Assembly (NCBI GenBank): GCA_950022495.1
Contig: CATLLJ010000005.1
Location: forward strand, 52,037 to 116,036
Length of the DNA: 64,000 nucleotides
Source of the DNA: an uncultured bacterium
GTDB taxonomy: Bacteria; Cyanobacteriota; Vampirovibrionia; Gastranaerophilales; Gastranaerophilaceae
Direction of reading: 5' to 3'
The position numbers and the translations under genes were made by a program. This document shows positions 34,676-44,990 of the stretch, piece by piece. Position 1 is the stretch's first letter, and the number at the start of each line of letters is the position of its first letter. The notes beneath the pieces were generated by a model. That model was given only the letters and a program-made list of their open reading frames with translations, was not told the origin of the DNA and made no database searches.

Positions 34676-34707
34676 AAAAAAAGACCTCAGATATTGAGGT
34701 CTTTTTT
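34676..34707. terminator. Bidirectional terminator
   Basis: AAAAAGACCTCA-gatat-TGAGGTCTTTTTT between convergent DUF475 and ahcY genes. Confidence 0.9.
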
Positions 34708-34734
34708 CGTTCGGAGTTGAATTAAAATATTTTA

Positions 34735-36054
<1,320 letters not shown>

Positions 36055-36154
36055 TTATAGCCAAAAAAATGCCTAATGTGTAAGTATTAAATGGCATTGT
36101 AAAAATTTCTTAATAATGCACTTTATGGTGGCAAAATTTTTCCTTTATGCTTGT

Positions 36155-36160
36155 TATAAT
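36155..36160 (+). promoter_or_regulatory. -10 box of the GH13-like gene
   Basis: TATAAT 25 nt before the GTG start, followed by an AAGGAG ribosome site (36168-36173). Confidence 0.45.
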
Positions 36161-36179
36161 TATCGTTAAGGAGTGTTTT

Positions 36180-39100
36180 GTGAAAGTTAGTTTAGATTTA
36201 AAAAATGATAATGTAAAAAAGCAAAAAGAACTGGTTGCTTTTAAGGGGTTTAAACCCGCATTATCAGAAGACGGTTTTAAAAATTATGAATTTTCTTATG
36301 TCTTTGATGAAAACAAAGATGATTGTTATCTTGAGGTATTTAAATTAGGGCATGATCGTAACGGTAATTATTTTACCAATGGTCTTGCATATAATTCAGA
36401 CGGCTCAACTTCGTATAAATTGACATCCGGTTTGAACCGTATAGATTTAGCTCAAACATTTGGTATTGATGATAATGCTCCTTTTGCTTACCATTATGTT
36501 TTAGTTGATAAAAATTCAAAACATGCTGATATTAGAATTGATTCCGGCGAATCTATTGATTTTAGAAAAAATAACAATGACGATTATTCAATTTATAATA
36601 TAGTACTCCCTACAAAATCTAATCTTTCACGCGGCGGCTCAATGAAACTTGTTATTGTTGATTCCCAAAATGTTGGTAAGGTTTACAATGACAAAAACAT
36701 GATTGTTGAAGATTCTAATCTAATTAAGCGTGCTATTAAAGGTATTAAAACCATTACAAATAAATACGGCGGAACTCTTGCAGGTCTTGAAGAAGATGTA
36801 GAAAACGGTAAATATGATATGTATAACCGTATTATTTCATTACCGTTGTTTACGGATGATGATTTTAGTGCTCATGCTTACTGGAATAAAAACTGTATGC
36901 AAATGGCATCATCTTTAGGAAATATCAATAATTATGCTTCATTGCAGCGTAAAATGTTTGCTCACGGACTAAATTTTGTTTCTGACGGTGCTTTTGTAAA
37001 CGAAGGTCTTCAAGGTGTCCATTTTAAAAATATGCTGTACTGGGGCGAGGAGTCTCCTTATTTCAATTGGTTTAAAGCTTCAGGATTAAAAGATAGTCCT
37101 TTGTCGATGGGTGTATTTGCTAAGAATAAAAAATATATTTCTCACAAAATTGTAAACTCTCCATACACTTATGTTCAAAAAGATAACGGCAAAGTTGTTA
37201 TTCATAAAAATAATAAAAATTATGACCCTAAAAAACCAACTTATATTCAATTCTTTGATTCTCGTTTAGTTACAGAAGAAGAAAAAAATGATACAAAATC
37301 TTTAATCAAAACATATTCCAAAATGAGTACTGATAATGTGTATAAAATTCATACACATAATGATTCTGTATTCCCTTATTCATTTGAAATTAATCCGGAA
37401 ACCTATAATAAAAATATAAAATTATTGAACGAATATAATGATGCCTTAAGTGCAAATGATATTATAGATATATCAAGTCCTATGGCAGCACGTATACTTT
37501 CAAAATTTGATAATTTCATTGTGGATGGCAAGTCAGAAAGCGGATTTGAAACATGGGACGCTAATCCGGATATTGCTAAATTGAATTTTGTGTATTCCCA
37601 TGCTGATACTAAGTTCTTTAAAAATATAGATCCTAGCCATAGGGAACGTGAAGTTCAAAAATTTAAAAGAGCAAATTATCAAACTCAGGATTACGCTGTA
37701 ACATCCGGTCAATATTGGACTCAAAAAACAGATGATATCCTAAGATTATCTATTGCTCAGAAACTGAAACATCTGGATAAACAAAATCCGGCTTTAGTTT
37801 ATGATACGATTTTACACAATTCTGACGGCAAATCATTCCCTAAATCTTTAAGAAGTGAAATAACAAGACTTGAAGTCTCAAATGTTTTATCCGGTTATTA
37901 TAATAATAAACGAGTTTTATCTAACGAAGACAAAAAATCTCAGATTTTAGAAGGTCTGATGAATACACCATTAGACAGCTTTGAATTTGGAGATAATATT
38001 GTTGGAGCTCTTGCATCTCCTTATATTTCAAAAAGGGCAATGACCAAAGATGAAATAGGTGTTTCAAGATACGAACTTTATAAAAATGGTAACAAAAATC
38101 TACCATCTGAATTTAAGAAAACTTATAGTATGATGGATAGTTTATACAAAAATGAACTATCTGATTTTTCCGTAAAAGTTCTTTCTGCTGCAGAAACAAA
38201 ACTTGTTAATGAATACCATGGCGAAAAACTTTTTGATGGCGATGAAGTTACTGAGTATGGTAAATATGTATTACCGTTACTAATGCCTGAAATCGCAAAA
38301 TATGCGATAGTTCACGGACTTGCTCCGAAAGTTAATATTTCTGTGGATAAACAATCCGGTGAAATTTCGTATGATTATAACGCATTAAAAGAAACTTATC
38401 TGCAAGGGCTTGGAATTACTAATCCATCATCTCCTCGAGATGAAGCTGAAATGTTATTAGGCAAAATGAGAGATGGTATTAAAAAACTTTCAGTTTCTGA
38501 AGATAGCAAAATTGTTGATAGTATTGTTAAAACTTTAAAAGGCACTAATGTAGAAAGTTTTAAACTAGCCGATTTAATTATAAATAAAACTCAGGCAGGT
38601 TTAGATTGGAGAATTGACGCAGCTAAAGATATTGCAGACATAGAATCTGTCCGCAGTAAAAATAATTCTTTTGAATATACATGGCAAAAGATTATAGATT
38701 TTTGGAAGGCATTTAATCAGGGTGTTATTTCCAGAAATCCAAATGCGTATACTGTTGCTGAAATTACAGATGAAGGTCTGGTATATATGGCAGGTCACGG
38801 TGAACGTTCTGCAAAATTCAGCAGTGCAAGCGACATTGTTGCAAAATTCCAGAGAGAAACCGGTATGACTTCAACCGCCCATTATTCACATTTCTTTAAT
38901 GGTTTACCTGAAATCTTTTCTAAAAAATTTGAAGACGGTAATTCAGTTGGTAATGATAACGGACAAAGAGAATGGAAATTGTATAATATTCTGGATGGGT
39001 ATTTAAGATCAGCTTCTCTTGATTCGTTGATGTATTCATATACATTTATAGGCAACCACGATAAACCTAGAGCACTTCATTGTATGGCAATCGATATGAC

Positions 39101-40328
39101 ATTATTCTATACAAATTTAAATGATATTAACAATAAAAAATACAGAATGATGGCTTATAAATTAATTCATGACAAATTTGACGATAACAATCCGGTTCCT
39201 GAATGGAAAGTTGATAATTACGATTTTTCAGGCGTTTCTCCAAAAGCTGTCGCAATGGGATATGCTCTAAGATCAGCATTTATCAAAGTTTTGAATGATA
39301 GAAAGCAAAATATGTCAAATGAAGATTTTGTTTTTGCATTTGAATCAATAAGTAAATCTATATCAGACTTAACTCAAGGCAAATTTGACGGTAAACGATT
39401 TAATCCTGACGCATTTGGTATAAAACCTTTTGATGTTTCTATTTCAATGGTGTTAAAGAATGCAAGAGATAAATACGGTTTACCTGCTTCTTTAGGCAAG
39501 GATTATGAAGATGCTGTATTTGAAAAAGCTTTAACCCCTGCTATGCAAAAACTGCAAGGTATGATGGAATACCTTGTTGCACTACCTGGCATGCCGACAT
39601 TATTCGATGGTGATGATATGGGTGCGACAGGTTATGAGTCAAAAACAAAGAATATGTTCTTGCAAAACCGTCAGCGAATTCACAATGAGTGGGGAGAAGA
39701 AGGAAACCCTAAATATAAAGAATTTATATTTAAAAACAAAGAAAAATTTGATAAAATTATGAAAGTCCGCAGGGATCCAAAATGTAATGCGTTAAACAAT
39801 GGTGCACCATTTATATTGCCGCCGCAACATTCTGAATCCGGTGTAACTTGTCCTGCAGTGTTAAGACAAAGCACTGATGGACGTATGGCAATCTCTATAT
39901 TTAATACTTCCGGATTGCATGATAATTATGAAGGTGAATATCATCCGCAGACTCAAACTTTTGAGGCAATTAACTTGAATTTTGAAGTCCAAAAAAGGGA
40001 TGATAAACAGCATATTGAATTTATGACCGGAAAAGATGCAGGACGTGGTATTGCCGGATTAAAACACGATACAATTTTTGTTAATGCAAATGATCCAAAT
40101 GATTTGTATTATGTTAATGAACATGATGGAAAATACTTCTTAAAACATGGTTCAGGTGATGGTAAAATTCGTGTTGATGGTTCTACATTGATTTTATATC
40201 ATGTTCCGGATGGTACGCCTTTAACATTTACAGGTCGTGTTGATATAAATACTCCTGCAAATATAGTTGCTGATGCTTATTCTAATAAAACTATTGATTG
40301 CGGAAAAAATTTAGCACTATATAAATAA
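36180..40328 (+). CDS. Very large GH13-like (alpha-amylase superfamily) protein
   Basis: 1382 aa from a GTG at 36180 with AAGGAG upstream. The alpha-amylase conserved regions can be read in order: region I FVSDGAFVNEG near 265 (usual NH is NE here), region II GLDWRIDAAKDI with the nucleophile Asp near 810, region III TVAEITDEG with the acid Glu near 861, region IV FIGNHDKPR near 957, and LPGMPTLFDGDDMGATG near 1135. About 540 residues are inserted between regions I and II, far more than in ordinary amylases. No signal peptide, so it probably acts on intracellular alpha-glucans such as glycogen. N-terminal LVAFKGFKP resembles short motifs in other proteins here. Single gene, strong terminator after it. 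Confidence 0.78.
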   Translation: MKVSLDLKNDNVKKQKELVAFKGFKPALSEDGFKNYEFSYVFDENKDDCYLEVFKLGHDRNGNYFTNGLAYNSDGSTSYKLTSGLNRIDLAQTFGIDDNAPFAYHYVLVDKNSKHADIRIDSGESIDFRKNNNDDYSIYNIVLPTKSNLSRGGSMKLVIVDSQNVGKVYNDKNMIVEDSNLIKRAIKGIKTITNKYGGTLAGLEEDVENGKYDMYNRIISLPLFTDDDFSAHAYWNKNCMQMASSLGNINNYASLQRKMFAHGLNFVSDGAFVNEGLQGVHFKNMLYWGEESPYFNWFKASGLKDSPLSMGVFAKNKKYISHKIVNSPYTYVQKDNGKVVIHKNNKNYDPKKPTYIQFFDSRLVTEEEKNDTKSLIKTYSKMSTDNVYKIHTHNDSVFPYSFEINPETYNKNIKLLNEYNDALSANDIIDISSPMAARILSKFDNFIVDGKSESGFETWDANPDIAKLNFVYSHADTKFFKNIDPSHREREVQKFKRANYQTQDYAVTSGQYWTQKTDDILRLSIAQKLKHLDKQNPALVYDTILHNSDGKSFPKSLRSEITRLEVSNVLSGYYNNKRVLSNEDKKSQILEGLMNTPLDSFEFGDNIVGALASPYISKRAMTKDEIGVSRYELYKNGNKNLPSEFKKTYSMMDSLYKNELSDFSVKVLSAAETKLVNEYHGEKLFDGDEVTEYGKYVLPLLMPEIAKYAIVHGLAPKVNISVDKQSGEISYDYNALKETYLQGLGITNPSSPRDEAEMLLGKMRDGIKKLSVSEDSKIVDSIVKTLKGTNVESFKLADLIINKTQAGLDWRIDAAKDIADIESVRSKNNSFEYTWQKIIDFWKAFNQGVISRNPNAYTVAEITDEGLVYMAGHGERSAKFSSASDIVAKFQRETGMTSTAHYSHFFNGLPEIFSKKFEDGNSVGNDNGQREWKLYNILDGYLRSASLDSLMYSYTFIGNHDKPRALHCMAIDMTLFYTNLNDINNKKYRMMAYKLIHDKFDDNNPVPEWKVDNYDFSGVSPKAVAMGYALRSAFIKVLNDRKQNMSNEDFVFAFESISKSISDLTQGKFDGKRFNPDAFGIKPFDVSISMVLKNARDKYGLPASLGKDYEDAVFEKALTPAMQKLQGMMEYLVALPGMPTLFDGDDMGATGYESKTKNMFLQNRQRIHNEWGEEGNPKYKEFIFKNKEKFDKIMKVRRDPKCNALNNGAPFILPPQHSESGVTCPAVLRQSTDGRMAISIFNTSGLHDNYEGEYHPQTQTFEAINLNFEVQKRDDKQHIEFMTGKDAGRGIAGLKHDTIFVNANDPNDLYYVNEHDGKYFLKHGSGDGKIRVDGSTLILYHVPDGTPLTFTGRVDINTPANIVADAYSNKTIDCGKNLALYK

Positions 40329-40345
40329 TCTAAGTATAAAATAAA

Positions 40346-40377
40346 AAATGCGGCGGTTATTTATAACCGCCGCATTT
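40346..40377. terminator. Strong bidirectional terminator
   Basis: AAATGCGGCGGTTA-ttta-TAACCGCCGCATTT, 14-bp perfect stem between the convergent GH13-like gene and ychF. Confidence 0.9.
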
Positions 40378-40396
40378 ATGTTTGTATGAATTTAAA

Positions 40397-41494
40397 TTAT
40401 ACTGCAAATCTAAAATGAACAAGATCTCCATCTTGAATTACATAATCTTTACCTTCAAGACGGGTTACTCCTTTTTCTTTGCAGGCATTGTATGAACCAA
40501 GTTCCGCGAATTCTTTATAAGGTGTAATTTCTGCCCTGATAAAACCTTTTTCAAAGTCTGTATGGATTACACCGGCAGCTTGAGGAGCTTTTGTTCCTGC
40601 AGTAATTGTCCATGCACGAACTTCTTTTTCTCCCGCAGTAATAAATGTTCTTAGTTTTAATAAATTATAAACAGATTTTATCATTCTGTTGATGCCACTG
40701 TCTTCGATACCCAGTTCTTTTAAGTATTCTTCAGCTTCTTCTTTACCAAGTTCAGCAAGTTCTTCTTCTATTTTTGCGGTGATGATAACCATTTCAGCAC
40801 CATGATTTTTTGCATATTCGCCAACTTTTCTGGTGTAATCGTTGCCGTCTTTCAAATCAAATTCAGATACGTTTGCACAATAAATCACAGGTTTTACAGA
40901 CATTAGATTGAGCATTTTTACAAAAGGAATTTCATCTTCTGTAAAATGTTCATTCAGGTCGATAAATGTGCATTCAGATAATAATTCTATCAATTTTTTT
41001 AGTACTTTATCTTCTAAAACTGCATCTTTATCACCTGATTTTACTGTTTTAGCGATTCTTGCCTGACGTCTTTCGACAGAAGCCATATCCGCAAGTGCTA
41101 ATTCTGTATTAATAGTTTCAATATCGCTTATAGGGTCAACTTTACCTTCTACGTGGATTGTATTTTCATCATCAAAACATCTTACCACTTGAATAATAGC
41201 ATCAACTTCACGGATATTTTGTAAAAACTGGTTACCTAAGCCTTCACCCTTACTTGCACCCTTAACTAAACCTGCAATATCTACAAATTCTATTGCTGTT
41301 GGGATAATTGTCTCGGTTTTGCAAAGTTCAGCAAGGATTTGTAATCTTTCGTCCGGTACTTCTACAACACCAATATTTGGTTCAATTGTACAAAACGGGT
41401 AATTTGCACTTTGAGCATTTCTTGTATTTGTCAGGGCATTAAATAATGTTGATTTTCCTACATTCGGAAGCCCTACTATTCCAGTTCTAAGCAT
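40397..41494 (-). CDS. ychF: Ribosome-binding ATPase/GTPase YchF (OLA1 family)
   Basis: 365 aa. Obg-like P-loop protein that prefers ATP and associates with ribosomes. Walker A GLPNVGKSTLFNAL (7-20), switch region with YPFCTIEPNIGVV, FVDIAGLVKGASKGEGLGNQFL, the NxxE-type specificity segment YCANVSE, and the C-terminal TGS domain (RAWTITAGTKAPQAAGVIHTDFEKGFIRAE). The length is typical. AAGGAAAT precedes the ATG. Confidence 0.97.
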   Translation of the reverse strand: MLRTGIVGLPNVGKSTLFNALTNTRNAQSANYPFCTIEPNIGVVEVPDERLQILAELCKTETIIPTAIEFVDIAGLVKGASKGEGLGNQFLQNIREVDAIIQVVRCFDDENTIHVEGKVDPISDIETINTELALADMASVERRQARIAKTVKSGDKDAVLEDKVLKKLIELLSECTFIDLNEHFTEDEIPFVKMLNLMSVKPVIYCANVSEFDLKDGNDYTRKVGEYAKNHGAEMVIITAKIEEELAELGKEEAEEYLKELGIEDSGINRMIKSVYNLLKLRTFITAGEKEVRAWTITAGTKAPQAAGVIHTDFEKGFIRAEITPYKEFAELGSYNACKEKGVTRLEGKDYVIQDGDLVHFRFAV

Positions 41495-41638
41495 TTATAT
41501 TTCCTTTTTTCTAGCTAATCAATAATTTAATTTTACCCCAAAGCCTCTTTAAAATATACCTATTTGTCATATTGTAACGAAATGTAACGAATATATACTT
41601 TTTAGATAAATTTTAGGCAATTTTTAAATCTTAAATAA

Positions 41639-41657
41639 CTTTATATATATGTAAGGG
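41639..41657 (+). promoter_or_regulatory. Shared CTTTATATA promoter-like motif, site 3
   Basis: CTTTATATATATGTAAGGG, 47 nt before the ATG at 41686 (41 nt before the in-frame ATG at 41680). Confidence 0.55.
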
Positions 41658-41685
41658 ATATTTAAGAGACACGGGGATAATGATT

Positions 41686-41847
41686 ATGAGAAATGAATAT
41701 GAAATGGTAACTTTAGTAGATTATTTAAATAACGATAACGTTGAATCACTTCAAGAAAAAGAAATTGCTGCTCAAGTTGAAAAATACTTATTAAATCAAA
41801 AAAGATACGAAACTAATGCTAAAATCGTTGAAGCATTATTAGCTTAA
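41686..41847 (+). CDS. Tiny protein with C-terminal NAKIVEALLA tail
   Basis: 53 aa (MRNEYEMVTLVDYLNND at the start), with in-frame ATGs at 41680 and 41683; GGGG lies 9 nt before 41686. It is a paralogue of the 58-aa protein at 42972: both share a YxMxTxxDY opening, a central KYLLN-x2-R and the end NA-x-I-x-E-x-LLA. Entirely helical in appearance, charged, no known family. It has its own promoter motif and a downstream hairpin. Confidence 0.65.
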   Translation: MRNEYEMVTLVDYLNNDNVESLQEKEIAAQVEKYLLNQKRYETNAKIVEALLA

Positions 41848-41885
41848 TAAATAAACTCTCTCTTCTTATATCTTGTATTATTAAA

Positions 41886-41913
41886 AACCTGTTGGGAATA
41901 ATCTCAACAGGTT
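41886..41913. terminator. Terminator between convergent small genes
   Basis: AACCTGTTG ... CAACAGGTT, then CTTTATT. Confidence 0.7.
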
Positions 41914-41932
41914 CTTTATTGGTGTGAATATA

Positions 41933-42490
41933 TTATTTATTGGCATTTATAAATTCGTTTGTTATTTTTTTATCAGCGTTTTCAGCTTTAATTGAAGGGA
42001 TAAGTAAACTAAATATACCTGCCATAATTCCAGTTATCAATGCTGCTTCTTTTACATTACTTTTTACATTAACTTTTTTAAAGTTATTTTCTAATATATC
42101 AAATGTATGTTTTAATTTACTTGATGATATATCTTTATGTTTAAGAAGTGCATCTCTTAGTGTATATCCGTCTTTATTATGTTTTAAAGCAAAATCTTTT
42201 ATTTGAGGATTTAATTCATCAATAAGTTTATTTAAGTTGTTATTTTTTGCATAACTTATTCCTGCACTAATTCCGGTAGCGGCTGCAGTGGTTAATCCAG
42301 CTAAGGCAAAACCGGTTTTATTTGCATGTGAAATTACACTATTTCTGTCTTTTATAAATTCTTCTGCCTCTTCCGGTGTTGTAATGACTGTTCTTCTATT
42401 GCCAAGAGCTCTGTCATATACACTAACACCCTGTTGATTACCTTTAACCGGTCCTAATGATGGATTGTAATTGGGAATAACAAATAACAT
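41933..42490 (-). CDS. Unknown protein with two hydrophobic segments
   Basis: 185 aa from the ATG at 42490 (AAAGGA about 10 nt upstream; the GTG at 42508 lies before that site and is rejected). N-terminus MLFVIPNYNPSLGPVKGNQQ, then hydrophobic Ala/Gly-rich segment (about 57-75 TGFALAGLTTAAATGISAG), a charged middle and a second hydrophobic stretch (about 148-165 ALITGIMAGIFSLLIPS) near the end. General layout resembles the unknown 125-aa and 444-aa proteins at 11-13 kb (two short hydrophobic stretches flanking charged helices). No family recognised. Confidence 0.65.
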   Translation of the reverse strand: MLFVIPNYNPSLGPVKGNQQGVSVYDRALGNRRTVITTPEEAEEFIKDRNSVISHANKTGFALAGLTTAAATGISAGISYAKNNNLNKLIDELNPQIKDFALKHNKDGYTLRDALLKHKDISSSKLKHTFDILENNFKKVNVKSNVKEAALITGIMAGIFSLLIPSIKAENADKKITNEFINANK

Positions 42491-42693
42491 TCTACTAATT
42501 CCTTTCACTATTACTTCTGCTGAAATAAAACAGGTGAAGATTATTAATTGTTATATTTAGGATTTTTTTGTTACAAATAGTAATTTTTATCCCCTTCAAA
42601 TGCTTTATTTTAGCACATATTTTGGTTTGTAAACTTATATTACAATTATATACTATTTAATTATAAAAATAGCAATTTTATATAAAAAAAATA

Positions 42694-42713
42694 CTTTATA
42701 TATATGTCAGGGG
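42694..42713 (+). promoter_or_regulatory. Shared CTTTATATA promoter-like motif, site 4
   Basis: CTTTATATATATGTCAGGGG, 52 nt before the RHH gene start at 42746. Confidence 0.55.
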
Positions 42714-42745
42714 ATTACAATAAGGAAAAATTAAAGGAGAAGAAT

Positions 42746-42934
42746 ATGGCAAGAGTACTAATTTCAATGCCGGAAAAATTTTTAGACGAAATCGATTCAG
42801 TAGCAGATTCAGAAAATCGTACACGTTCAGAATTGATTCGTGAAGCATTGAGAACTTATATGTATAGAAATCAAGTTAGAAACGGCAAAAAAGCTGTATC
42901 TAATGCAGAAATTTTAGACGCTTTACTTGGATAA
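42746..42934 (+). CDS. Ribbon-helix-helix (CopG-like) DNA-binding protein
   Basis: 62 aa from ATG 42746, preceded by AAAGGAG; an upstream in-frame ATG at 42704 lies inside the promoter motif and is rejected. The N-terminal MARVLISMPEKFLDEIDS strand-helix followed by ENRTRSELIREALRTYMY is a clear RHH fold. Such proteins are dimeric repressors or antitoxins. Its tail KAVSNAEILDALLG matches the C-terminal motif of the two tiny proteins beside it (41686 and 42972), so the tail may be a shared interaction or turnover signal (inference). No toxin gene recognised next to it. Confidence 0.85.
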   Translation: MARVLISMPEKFLDEIDSVADSENRTRSELIREALRTYMYRNQVRNGKKAVSNAEILDALLG

Positions 42935-42971
42935 GTAAGTTTCTATAAAAAAAAGAATTGGATAGGGGAAA

Positions 42972-43148
42972 ATGACAAGTCGTGATTATCAAATGATCAC
43001 AGTGTATGATTATGTAAAAATGCTTGATGGTGATATCAAGTATTTTGATAATAATACACGTGAATTAAGAAAAAATGTCGCAAAATATTTGTTAAATATT
43101 AGGCGGGCACAAGTTAATGCTAGAATTTTAGAAGAATTACTGGCATAA
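42972..43148 (+). CDS. Tiny protein with C-terminal NARILEELLA tail
   Basis: 58 aa (starts MTSRDYQMITVYDYVKML); GGGG 5 nt before the ATG. It follows the RHH gene after 37 nt and is probably in the same operon. Paralogue of the 53-aa protein at 41686 (shared DYxMxTxxDY-like opening, KYLLN-x2-R, NA-x-I-x-E-x-LLA end). Charged and helical; no known family. Ended by the strong terminator at 43216. Confidence 0.65.
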   Translation: MTSRDYQMITVYDYVKMLDGDIKYFDNNTRELRKNVAKYLLNIRRAQVNARILEELLA

Positions 43149-43215
43149 AATAAATATGAACTTCATTGGTAAATTTCTCAGTAAAAGAAAAAGGTAAAGA
43201 AAGTAAAGAAAGCAA

Positions 43216-43250
43216 AAAAAGACTTGATTATAATATAATCAAGTCTTTTT
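43216..43250. terminator. 17-bp bidirectional terminator
   Basis: AAAAAGACTTGATTATA-a-TATAATCAAGTCTTTTT between the small-gene operon and tuf. Confidence 0.9.
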
Positions 43251-43269
43251 CTATATTGCTTAAAAATTA

Positions 43270-44478
43270 TTATTCAATAATTTTGTCAACAACACCGGCA
43301 CCAACTGTTCTTCCGCCTTCACGGATAGCAAATCTCATACCTTCTTCGATAGCTACTGGGTTGATAAGTTCAACTTCCATAACTACGTTATCACCAGGCA
43401 TTACCATTTGACCTTCGAATTTGATTGAACCAGTAACGTCAGTTGTTCTGATGTAGAACTGAGGTCTGTAACCAGGGAAGAATGGAGTGTGACGTCCACC
43501 TTCATCTTTAGTCAATACGTAAACGTTTGCTGTGAATTTAGTGTGTGGGTGAATTGAACCTGGTTTACAAAGAACTTGACCACGTTGGATTTCAGTTTTA
43601 TCAACACCACGAAGTAAAGCACCAATGTTATCACCAGCTTGACCTTGGTCAAGAGATTTTCTGAACATTTCAACACCGGTAACAGTTGTTTTCTTAGTTT
43701 CGCCTAAACCAACTAATTCAACTTCGTCACCAACTTTAACGATACCACGTTCTACTCTACCAGTAGCAACTGTACCACGACCAGTGATTGAGAATACGTC
43801 TTCAACCGGCATTAAGAATGGTTTGTCTAATTCTCTTTCAGGTTCTGGGAAGTAAGAATCTAAAGCATCCATTAAATCCCAAATTTTAGCTGTCCATTCG
43901 TTATCATCACGAGTAACTGTAGGGTTAGCTTGAACTGCTTCTAAAGCTTTTAAAGCTGAACCATGGATGAATGGAATGTTGTCACCATCGAATTCGTAAG
44001 AAGAAAGAAGTTCTCTAACTTCCATTTCTACTAATTCTAATAATTCTGGATCGTCAACCATATCGCATTTGTTTAAGAATACAACAAGGTTAGGAACACC
44101 AACTTGGCGAGCAAGTAGGATGTGTTCACGAGTTTGAGGCATAGCACCGTCAGTTGCTGCAACTACAAGAATTGCACCGTCCATTTGAGCAGCACCAGTG
44201 ATCATGTTTTTAACATAGTCAGCGTGGCCCGGGCAGTCAACGTGTGCATAGTGTCTTTTATCTGTTTCGTATTCTACGTGAGCTGTAGAGATGGTAATAC
44301 CTCTAGCTTTTTCTTCTGGAGCAGCATCGATTTCATCGAATTTTTTAAGTTCAGCTTTACCAGCTGCTGCTAATGTACCGGTAATAGCTGCTGTTAATGT
44401 AGTTTTACCGTGGTCAACGTGGCCGATTGTACCTACGTTAACGTGCGGTTTCGTACGTTCATACTTTTCACGTGCCAT
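43270..44478 (-). CDS. tuf: Elongation factor Tu
   Basis: 402 aa. GTPase that delivers aminoacyl-tRNA to the ribosome. G1 [10 protein letters not shown], switch I RGITI, G3 [14 protein letters not shown]4 NKCDMVDD and G5 GSALKALE are intact; domains 2 and 3 follow with [22 protein letters not shown] and the end [11 protein letters not shown]. The codon use is more restricted, as expected for a highly expressed gene. AAGGAG precedes the ATG. It is not in the usual fus/rps string, standing alone here. Confidence 0.98.
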   Translation of the reverse strand: MAREKYERTKPHVNVGTIGHVDHGKTTLTAAITGTLAAAGKAELKKFDEIDAAPEEKARGITISTAHVEYETDKRHYAHVDCPGHADYVKNMITGAAQMDGAILVVAATDGAMPQTREHILLARQVGVPNLVVFLNKCDMVDDPELLELVEMEVRELLSSYEFDGDNIPFIHGSALKALEAVQANPTVTRDDNEWTAKIWDLMDALDSYFPEPERELDKPFLMPVEDVFSITGRGTVATGRVERGIVKVGDEVELVGLGETKKTTVTGVEMFRKSLDQGQAGDNIGALLRGVDKTEIQRGQVLCKPGSIHPHTKFTANVYVLTKDEGGRHTPFFPGYRPQFYIRTTDVTGSIKFEGQMVMPGDNVVMEVELINPVAIEEGMRFAIREGGRTVGAGVVDKIIE

Positions 44479-44665
44479 GAGATTAATCTCCTTCTTTTCT
44501 GTCTACTATATACTACTATAAAATTAGTATTCTACGATAATTCTAATTCTAACCGCTCATAAATTTTTGTCAAGATTATAATATCTATTTTATTACTTTG
44601 TTGAATTTTATTTGTAACGAAATGTAACAATATTTTTGATTTTGTGCAATTCCGTTATTAAAAAA

Positions 44666-44686
44666 TATTTTATATATGTAAGTAAG
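44666..44686 (+). promoter_or_regulatory. Shared CTTTATATA promoter-like motif, site 5
   Basis: ATTTTATATATGTAAGTAAG, a shorter variant (TTTTATATATG), about 44 nt before the ATG at 44712. Confidence 0.5.
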
Positions 44687-44711
44687 ATTATGACATCTGG
44701 AGGATTAAGAT

Positions 44712-44930
44712 ATGGGTGCCAATGCAATTGAAGCAATCAGCAATAGTTATAAAAAAGCAAGTACTTTAATTAAAGGCTTCGGCTCAGGTGAAGTTAATTT
44801 TAAACAACTTCTGTTTGACGAAGAAGGCAAATTAAAAAAAGGTCATGTTCCTGCAGTTAATCACGGATCAGCATTCGGTTACGGATTTGCCGCTTCCGGT
44901 TCACAGGCTTTAGGAGCATCAAATATATAA
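44712..44930 (+). CDS. Unknown small Gly/Ala-rich protein
   Basis: 72 aa, GGAGG 8 nt before the ATG. N-terminal helix ANAIEAISNSYKKASTLIK, middle VNFKQLLFDEEGKLKKG, and a Gly/Ser/Ala tail (GSAFGYGFAASGSQALG). No signal peptide, no known family. It is preceded by the shared TATATA promoter motif, linking it to the RHH and NN-rich genes. The coaX hairpin follows. Confidence 0.7.
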   Translation: MGANAIEAISNSYKKASTLIKGFGSGEVNFKQLLFDEEGKLKKGHVPAVNHGSAFGYGFAASGSQALGASNI

Positions 44931-44956
44931 CTTTGCATAAAAACTATATTTGTAAT

Positions 44957-44988
44957 AAAATGGTTCTCAGATATGTGAGGACCATTTT
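44957..44988 (+). terminator. Terminator-like hairpin abutting the coaX start
   Basis: AAAATGGTTCTCA / TGAGGACCATTTT (one G-U pair), then TT and the ATG at 44991. The GAGG that would act as coaX ribosome site is inside the right arm. Confidence 0.6.
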
Positions 44989-44990
44989 TT

